A DNA stretch of 6,197 nt from the NCBI GenBank assembly GCA_003565575.1, contig PXBV01000368.1, positions 1-6,197 on the forward strand. The letters are read 5' to 3'. Positions 1-4,480 of this stretch are shown piece after piece (position 1 is the first letter of the stretch; every line of letters begins with the position of its first letter). The position numbers and the translations under genes are program-made. This stretch comes from Psychroflexus sp. Its GTDB lineage: Bacteria > Bacteroidota > Bacteroidia > Flavobacteriales > Flavobacteriaceae. The notes beneath the pieces are model-generated. The model saw only the letters and a list, made by a program, of their open reading frames with translations, made no database searches and was not told where the DNA came from.

Positions 1-100
1 AGCAGGAATTATCGGTCTTGATGGTTATGTAAAAACCAATCTTCTGGAAAGGTATGCCTACGCAAGACCGAATCAAGAACTGAAACCGCTTAAAAGCTAA
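1..100 (+). CDS. 3' end of a probable flavin reductase family protein (partial)
   Basis: Only the last 32 codons are visible, read in the frame starting at base 2 and ending at TAA 98-100. The peptide ends with a stretch reading GLDGYVKT, then LLERYAYARPN, then a short polar tail. From memory this resembles the C-terminal signature of flavobacterial flavin reductase family proteins (FMN-binding split-barrel, DIM6/NTAB type), which end in a GLxxY...YARPN-like motif. That assignment is family recall on a short piece and is tentative. A flavin reductase would fit the next two genes, since the photolyase is a flavoprotein, but the link is inference. Its stop codon shares its last base with the next ATG (TAATG), so it is very probably in the same operon and translationally coupled to the DUF2256 gene. 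The 5' part lies outside the window. Confidence 0.55.
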   Translation, partial: AGIIGLDGYVKTNLLERYAYARPNQELKPLKS

Positions 101-237
101 TGGCACATAAAAAACCACATTTACCAGAGAAAATTTGTGCCGCCTGCGGTTTACCATTTGCCTGGAGGAAAAAATGGGAAAAAAACTGGGAAAATGTCAA
201 ATATTGTAGTGAAAAATGCAGAAGAAACAAGACATAA
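100..237 (+). CDS. DUF2256 family small zinc-ribbon-like protein
   Basis: This 45-residue protein starts at ATG 100-102, on the preceding stop (TAATG), and ends at TAA 235-237. It shows the DUF2256 pattern throughout: KICAACGLPFAWRKKWEKNW, then a short spacer, then VKYCSEKCRRNK. Four cysteines (C13, C16, C36, C40) form a CxxC...CxxxC arrangement that could hold one zinc ion, with conserved PF-WRKKW between the pairs. The biochemical function of the family is not established. DUF2256 genes are commonly found beside cryptochrome/photolyase genes, and here the photolyase start (216) lies 22 bases inside this gene in another frame. The length is normal for the family and the protein is strongly basic. 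Co-transcription with both neighbours is nearly certain from the overlaps. A role in the photolyase or flavin pathway is inferred from context only. Confidence 0.93.
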   Translation: MAHKKPHLPEKICAACGLPFAWRKKWEKNWENVKYCSEKCRRNKT

Positions 238-1526
238 ATATTGTATGGTTTAGAAACGACCTACGCACCAAAGATCAAAAATCACTCTTTGAAGCCTGCC
301 AGCAAACCGAAAATGTGCTAGGCGTTTATTGCTTTGACCCTAGACACTTTGAAACTATGAAGTATGGTTTCAAAAAAACTGAAAAATACAGAGCCAAGTT
401 TTTGATAGAATCAGTAACCCAATTGCATGACAATTTAAAATCGCTAAACATCAGCCTTTGGGTAGAACATGATGAGCCAGCAAAAATTTTTGAAAAATTA
501 GCAGAAAGATACAGGATCAAAACTGTTTTTTTTCAAACCGAATGGACCGATGAAGAAAAGCAAGTAGAAACCGAAGTAAAATCAGTATTGACCAATACAG
601 ATTTTATCGATCATTACAATCAGTTTTTGTTTCACCCCGATGATGTCCCTTACAATGATTTTAGTCAAATTCCAGAAGTTTACACCAATTTTAGGAAAAG
701 GTGCGAAAAGCAGTGCCACGTTAGGGAAGAAATCCCCGTACCAGACAAACGTTCTGATGAAAACTTACTAGAAATCAACACCCAAATTCCAAGTCTTAAA
801 GATCTAGGTTTAGAAGAATTTGAAGTTGACAGCCGTTCCGCTTTTCCTTTTCAAGGAGGCGAAGATTCTGCCTGGAAGCGGTTACAGCATTACTTTTGGG
901 ACACCAAAAAGTTGCAATATTACAAGAAAACCAGAAACGAATTATTGGGTACAGACTACAGTTCCAAGTTTTCGGCATGGCTTGCCAATGGTAGTATTTC
1001 TGCAGTTTCCATATACCATGAGGTCAAAGCATTTGAAAAAGAAATCAAGAAAAATCAGGACACGTACTGGCTTATTTTTGAGCTGATTTGGAGGGATTAT
1101 TTCAAATACATTTCCTTGAAACACGGTAATAAAATCTTCCAGCTCGGCGGAATCTTGAACAAAGATTACGACTGGGGAACTAATAAAAAAGCATTTCAGC
1201 AATGGATCCAAGGCAATACGCCAGAGCCATTCGTCAATGCCAATATGATCGAGATTCGCGAGACGGGGTTCATGAGCAATCGCGGCCGGCAGAACGTCAA
1301 CAGTTATTGGGCCAAGGAATGGAAACAAGACTGGCGCATTGGCGCGGCCTATTTTGAAGCCATGCTGGTAGACTACGACGTCCACAGCAACTGGGGCAAC
1401 TGGATGTACAATTCTGGTGTTGGCAACGACCCCAGAGATAGGAAATTCAACATCAAAAGTCAGGCAGACCGTTACGATGCCAATGGAAAATACCAGCGAA
1501 CATGGTTGCAGGACACTCTTTTTTAG
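216..1526 (+). CDS. DASH family cryptochrome / deoxyribodipyrimidine photolyase
   Basis: Complete 436-residue flavoprotein of the photolyase/cryptochrome family. The N-terminal alpha/beta antenna domain opens with WFRNDLR (residues 11-17). The FAD domain shows FQGGE (212-216), TRNELLGTDYSSKFSAWLA (239-257), ELIWRDYF (289-296), TGFMSNRGRQN (350-360) and a C-terminal block from DWRIGAAYFE to GVGNDPR (372-407), the DASH signature region. By spacing against E. coli photolyase, W320, W373 and W396 form the complete electron-transfer triad, N392 is the Asn facing flavin N5, and E289/W292 match the pyrimidine-dimer contacts. Tyr398 replaces the E. coli W384 equivalent, as in other DASH proteins. Family members carry FAD plus MTHF and repair cyclobutane dimers, best on single-stranded DNA; some also signal. 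The cytoplasmic location is inferred from the absence of a signal peptide. The start at 216 is the only ATG ahead of the conserved core and overlaps the DUF2256 gene by 22 bases. The last third is clearly richer in GC than the first part. Confidence 0.96.
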   Translation: MQKKQDINIVWFRNDLRTKDQKSLFEACQQTENVLGVYCFDPRHFETMKYGFKKTEKYRAKFLIESVTQLHDNLKSLNISLWVEHDEPAKIFEKLAERYRIKTVFFQTEWTDEEKQVETEVKSVLTNTDFIDHYNQFLFHPDDVPYNDFSQIPEVYTNFRKRCEKQCHVREEIPVPDKRSDENLLEINTQIPSLKDLGLEEFEVDSRSAFPFQGGEDSAWKRLQHYFWDTKKLQYYKKTRNELLGTDYSSKFSAWLANGSISAVSIYHEVKAFEKEIKKNQDTYWLIFELIWRDYFKYISLKHGNKIFQLGGILNKDYDWGTNKKAFQQWIQGNTPEPFVNANMIEIRETGFMSNRGRQNVNSYWAKEWKQDWRIGAAYFEAMLVDYDVHSNWGNWMYNSGVGNDPRDRKFNIKSQADRYDANGKYQRTWLQDTLF

Positions 1527-1553
1527 GAGCCAGAGACCTGCTCTCAGCTCTAT

Positions 1554-1648
1554 CTTGTTCTGGAAGTGGCAGTCCAACTATGCTTGCAAAAGAGCTTCTT
1601 ACCAGTCGCTTTTTGCACTGCGGTTGGCTAAGCCACTTCCAAAACAAG
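1554..1648. repeat. Long imperfect inverted repeat / extended hairpin in convergent intergenic region
   Basis: The left arm 1554-1578 and right arm 1623-1648 are near-perfect reverse complements. CTTGTT 1554-1559 pairs with AACAAG 1643-1648, TGGAAGTGGC 1561-1570 with GCCACTTCCA 1632-1641, and CCAAC 1574-1578 with GTTGG 1623-1627. Complementarity continues inward: GC 1582-1583 with GC 1620-1621, and TGCAAAAG 1585-1592 with CTTTTTGCA 1609-1617 (one bulged T). About 16 bases are left as an apical loop. It lies between the photolyase stop (1526) and the stop of the CHAT gene on the other strand (1762). No T-run follows the stem on either strand, so it is not a standard intrinsic terminator. It may be a two-way 3' end structure or a copy of a small palindromic repeat or MITE-like element; no target-site duplication was recognised. 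The remaining 113 bases to 1761 are AT-rich with no convincing gene. Confidence 0.75.
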
Positions 1649-1761
1649 GATGCCGCTTCCATCAGGGCTAAAAAACTAGATTACAAGATTAATTGTTACA
1701 TCAAAAAATACAGTTTCCTGATGGATGAACTTTGTAAAATCATTTGACGGTTAAATTGAAA

Positions 1762-4329
1762 TTAAACCTTGTTTTTAATTCTCTTGGTGTAGATTTGAAA
1801 TACACCAACAACAAGCATAAGGCTTATTACAATATAAACCCAAAACGCCTCTGGCTGCTCTTTAGCTTCTTCTACTGCTCCATAATACACAAAAGCACTC
1901 CAATAATAGGGTGACTTATTTGCATTAGAGATTTCCTTATTTTCAAGAAAATCTAATTTAGACTTTCGGTTAGCAATTGCTGCCGATTGGTTGTGGCTGT
2001 AGTGTTTATAAAAGTAAGCCATCAACTGGGAAGTTGAACGGTCATTAACCTCCCAAAGACTAAACAAAAGATTTTGCGCTCCTGCATATTGAAAGCCTCT
2101 GGCTAAACTGATAGGGCCTTCTCCTGTGAGAAGTTTCCCCACACCAGTCTCACAGGCGCTAAGAACTACCAGTTTTGGATTTAATTTCAAACTGTATAAG
2201 TCCTGAACAAGCAGCACATCGTCATAAAATTCCATAGTCGCTGGAATGGTAAATGTCCCACTATTAGCGTGAGTAGAAAGGTGTAATATCGAGTGTTCTG
2301 CTGCCAGACTTTTAAAATTGGTTGAACTGGCTTCATCATGAAGAAGCAAGGATGTGGGCATGAGTTCTTCTAGATGCTTTGACTCTTCTAAGGAGTAGCT
2401 CAGATGCTTTGAAGTATCTTCAAACACAGGAAAAAGTCCTAAAACTGAATTTTTAACATCTTGGCTTTCAGCTTGATTATATAAGCGTGCAGAATTGTTG
2501 TAGCTTATAGTGTGCCTTTTAAGAAGGAAAGGCATTTGTTCGTAAACCGTGCTTTGACTTGCATCAAACAATAAGGCTTCAAAAGGCACAAAGTGCAGCA
2601 AAGCATCTGGTATAATCATCAAGTTGGCATTCGCTGTTCTTGCTTTAGGCATTAATTTCTGATACAAAGCATAAGCCGTTTCACGATAGTCGGCAATTGC
2701 TCTATTGATAGCTGTAGGACTTTCAAAAAAACCAATAAAATCAGATAGCTGCTGTTTTATAACCGAATCCTTACTAATCCGATGCAGATGGAGGGATTTA
2801 TTATCGATATCAAAGCGATAAATATGAGATCTTCCAGAAAAATAAAGCAATAAGGTCGATTGGTCCTGCCTGAGTTTTTGCTGAATTTGACCAAGGCTTA
2901 CAGAATTAGAGAGGGAGTCTGAATAATTTGCTTCTACCAGACCCTGAACGTGTCTCAAGGCTTGATGAATCTGACTTAGAGAGTCGCTAATTGCTGCTAT
3001 GCGTTTAGCATTTGGTTGAGTTAATTGTACTTTCAGAGACAAATTGATCAGTTGTTCCTGACTGTTTGTTAGCGTTTTTCGCAGTTGAAGTAAACTATCT
3101 TCTGGGTGTAATTTTAAAAGGTACTGCTGTGTCATCTGTTCTCTAAGGACCCGCGCTTTACTATTTTCTACATAAGTAAAAGCTCGCTTTAAGAGCTCTG
3201 AATTTTGTGAGGTTTGGTAATCATTCCAAAGAATATCTAAACAGTCTTCTGTTCTGCGTTTCCAACGGGATTGATGCATCAATCTCACTTCCTGTTGAGT
3301 ATAATCTGCATACATTAAGTCAGATACATAAAAACTAAGGTCGTAATAAGCTAAGGCTATGTTGGAGTTGGCTTGCAGCTTCGCCAAACCATCGAATATG
3401 GATATAAAGGTCGGTTCTGCATACAGCAATTCTTTGGGTGGAAGCAACACAGGTGATTCTAAAGGCAACAAGATATTCAAGGCCTTGAGATAGGTTTCAG
3501 ATGCTTTTTCAACAGCCTGCAAGGCCACAAATACACTTGCTTTTTCCACATAAAAGCGAGCCATATCTCGAACAATGGAAGTTTCATTTATGAGTCGTAG
3601 TTCTACTTGATTCAACAATCGAAGAGCCTGTTCATACTCGCCCTCTTTCATCGCTAACTGAGCTTTATTTCTCAGTTTTTGAACATCATTTTTATTGGTG
3701 GTCTCCAGAAAGGATTTCGCCTTGTTCAACTGTTGTTTCGCCAGTAAGTTTGTCGCCATATTATTTTCTAAAGCTGTAACTTGTTTTGGAGTTAGGCCAT
3801 GAGTTTCTAATCCTTCCTGAAGTAATTCTATAGCGGTTGAATGCTTACCTGTATTGTGGTATACCACAGATAGGTTTATAATCCCTGCCACTTGTTGCTG
3901 AGAGTCATTTTGGGATTTAGCTAATGCTATATAGCGCTTTATAACCCGCTCTGCATTGGCAAAGTCCCCAAGTTGAGTATAAATATTTCCTAGCGGCTTC
4001 AGCGTGTATTCAATGATATCATAAGACTCAAACTGGTGACTTTTATAGATTTCCCAGGCCTTTTCATAAGAGCGAATAGCAGGTTGAAAATTCCCATATT
4101 GCTTGTCGTAAAACCCCATATTGGCATAAAGCACTACTAAAGCCAAATATTCATTTGGGTTTTGAGCGTTTTTAGTAAAATCAATAGCATTAGCTTTTAA
4201 TTCTTGAAGCGCTTTAGGACTTGTATTTTCTACAAAGGCATCCAAACGCGCATAAATCGCATCTTCAAGGCTTTGCGATTGCCCTAATGAAGTATGAAAT
4301 AGTAATATGAAAATTAATTTATTGATCAT
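1762..4329 (-). CDS. TPR-CHAT domain protein, predicted secreted and inner-membrane anchored
   Basis: 855-residue protein if started at ATG 4329, chosen because it begins directly with a signal peptide (MINKLIFILLFHTSLG, likely cut before QSQS). A GTG at 4431 would add 34 basic residues and bury that peptide. Residues about 60-290 are TPR-like helix pairs (e.g. LGNIYTQLGDFANAE, MKEGEYEQALRLL), followed by the linker motif VENSKARVLREQM (387-399). The C-terminal CHAT domain (caspase-like, clan CD) shows LMIIPDALLHFVPFEAL (570-586), HLSTHA with catalytic His687, and VLSACETGVG with catalytic Cys726, then GEGPISLARGFQYAGA and FSLWEVND. A hydrophobic segment (about 829-847) followed by KRIKNK makes a C-terminal membrane anchor with a cytoplasmic tail, so the TPR and CHAT domains should sit in the periplasm. 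TPR-CHAT proteins are peptidases or predicted peptidases used in regulated proteolysis; the substrate here is unknown. It lies downstream of the PKD/barrel gene, same strand, with a 126-base gap, so co-transcription is likely. The His/Cys pair looks intact. Confidence 0.93.
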   Translation of the reverse strand: MINKLIFILLFHTSLGQSQSLEDAIYARLDAFVENTSPKALQELKANAIDFTKNAQNPNEYLALVVLYANMGFYDKQYGNFQPAIRSYEKAWEIYKSHQFESYDIIEYTLKPLGNIYTQLGDFANAERVIKRYIALAKSQNDSQQQVAGIINLSVVYHNTGKHSTAIELLQEGLETHGLTPKQVTALENNMATNLLAKQQLNKAKSFLETTNKNDVQKLRNKAQLAMKEGEYEQALRLLNQVELRLINETSIVRDMARFYVEKASVFVALQAVEKASETYLKALNILLPLESPVLLPPKELLYAEPTFISIFDGLAKLQANSNIALAYYDLSFYVSDLMYADYTQQEVRLMHQSRWKRRTEDCLDILWNDYQTSQNSELLKRAFTYVENSKARVLREQMTQQYLLKLHPEDSLLQLRKTLTNSQEQLINLSLKVQLTQPNAKRIAAISDSLSQIHQALRHVQGLVEANYSDSLSNSVSLGQIQQKLRQDQSTLLLYFSGRSHIYRFDIDNKSLHLHRISKDSVIKQQLSDFIGFFESPTAINRAIADYRETAYALYQKLMPKARTANANLMIIPDALLHFVPFEALLFDASQSTVYEQMPFLLKRHTISYNNSARLYNQAESQDVKNSVLGLFPVFEDTSKHLSYSLEESKHLEELMPTSLLLHDEASSTNFKSLAAEHSILHLSTHANSGTFTIPATMEFYDDVLLVQDLYSLKLNPKLVVLSACETGVGKLLTGEGPISLARGFQYAGAQNLLFSLWEVNDRSTSQLMAYFYKHYSHNQSAAIANRKSKLDFLENKEISNANKSPYYWSAFVYYGAVEEAKEQPEAFWVYIVISLMLVVGVFQIYTKRIKNKV

Positions 4330-4351
4330 TTCTTCGATTAAGAAAGTGTGG

Positions 4352-4480
4352 GTTTTATGCAAGGGATAAAAGTGAAAATTCTTTTTTCTAAATGGCGTTG
4401 GTAAAAGATGGAAACGAATAACTCTACCCACAAGAGATCAGGGATAACGTCCAAATTAAAATTTCCAAATTGCATAAAAC
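4352..4480 (-). promoter_or_regulatory. Inverted repeat spanning the leader between the two envelope genes
   Basis: GTTTTATGCAA at 4352-4362 is the perfect reverse complement of TTGCATAAAAC at 4470-4480. One arm lies in the last codons of the upstream barrel gene, the other in the leader 22 bases before the CHAT ATG. A second, shorter pair, TGTGGGT 4347-4353 with ACCCACA 4426-4432, interlocks with it and shares bases 4352-4353. In a minus-strand transcript crossing the junction, the four arms occur in the order A-B-A'-B', which allows a pseudoknot or two competing folds close to the CHAT start. An 11-bp match within so short a stretch is unlikely by chance; a 7-bp match is not. A regulatory role is inferred. 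No clear Bacteroidota-type promoter (TTG...TAnnTTTG) was recognised in the gap. Confidence 0.35.

Noticed and set aside
942..1577. 211-codon open frame on the minus strand opposite the photolyase gene
   Set aside because: It lies antisense to the best conserved part of Cry-DASH and its peptide shows no recognisable domain. The long opening is explained by the GC-rich coding strand.
1554..1648. Standard Rho-independent terminator
   Set aside because: The stem is long but imperfect, and no T-run follows it on either strand, so it was listed as an inverted repeat instead.
1417..1747. Short open frames on both strands running from the photolyase 3' end across the hairpin region
   Set aside because: They begin inside the photolyase gene in other frames and read through an inverted repeat. 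The peptides show no family pattern and no start signal was seen.
1748..1767. Small hairpin GGTT...AACC at the CHAT gene's stop codon as a terminator
   Set aside because: Only four contiguous pairs plus two more beyond a mismatch, AT-rich, and with no T-run after it in the minus-strand direction.
4363..4447. Direct repeat GGGATAA at 4363-4369 and 4441-4447
   Set aside because: Seven bases repeated once within 80 bases of AT-rich sequence can arise by chance, and nothing else supports an operator.
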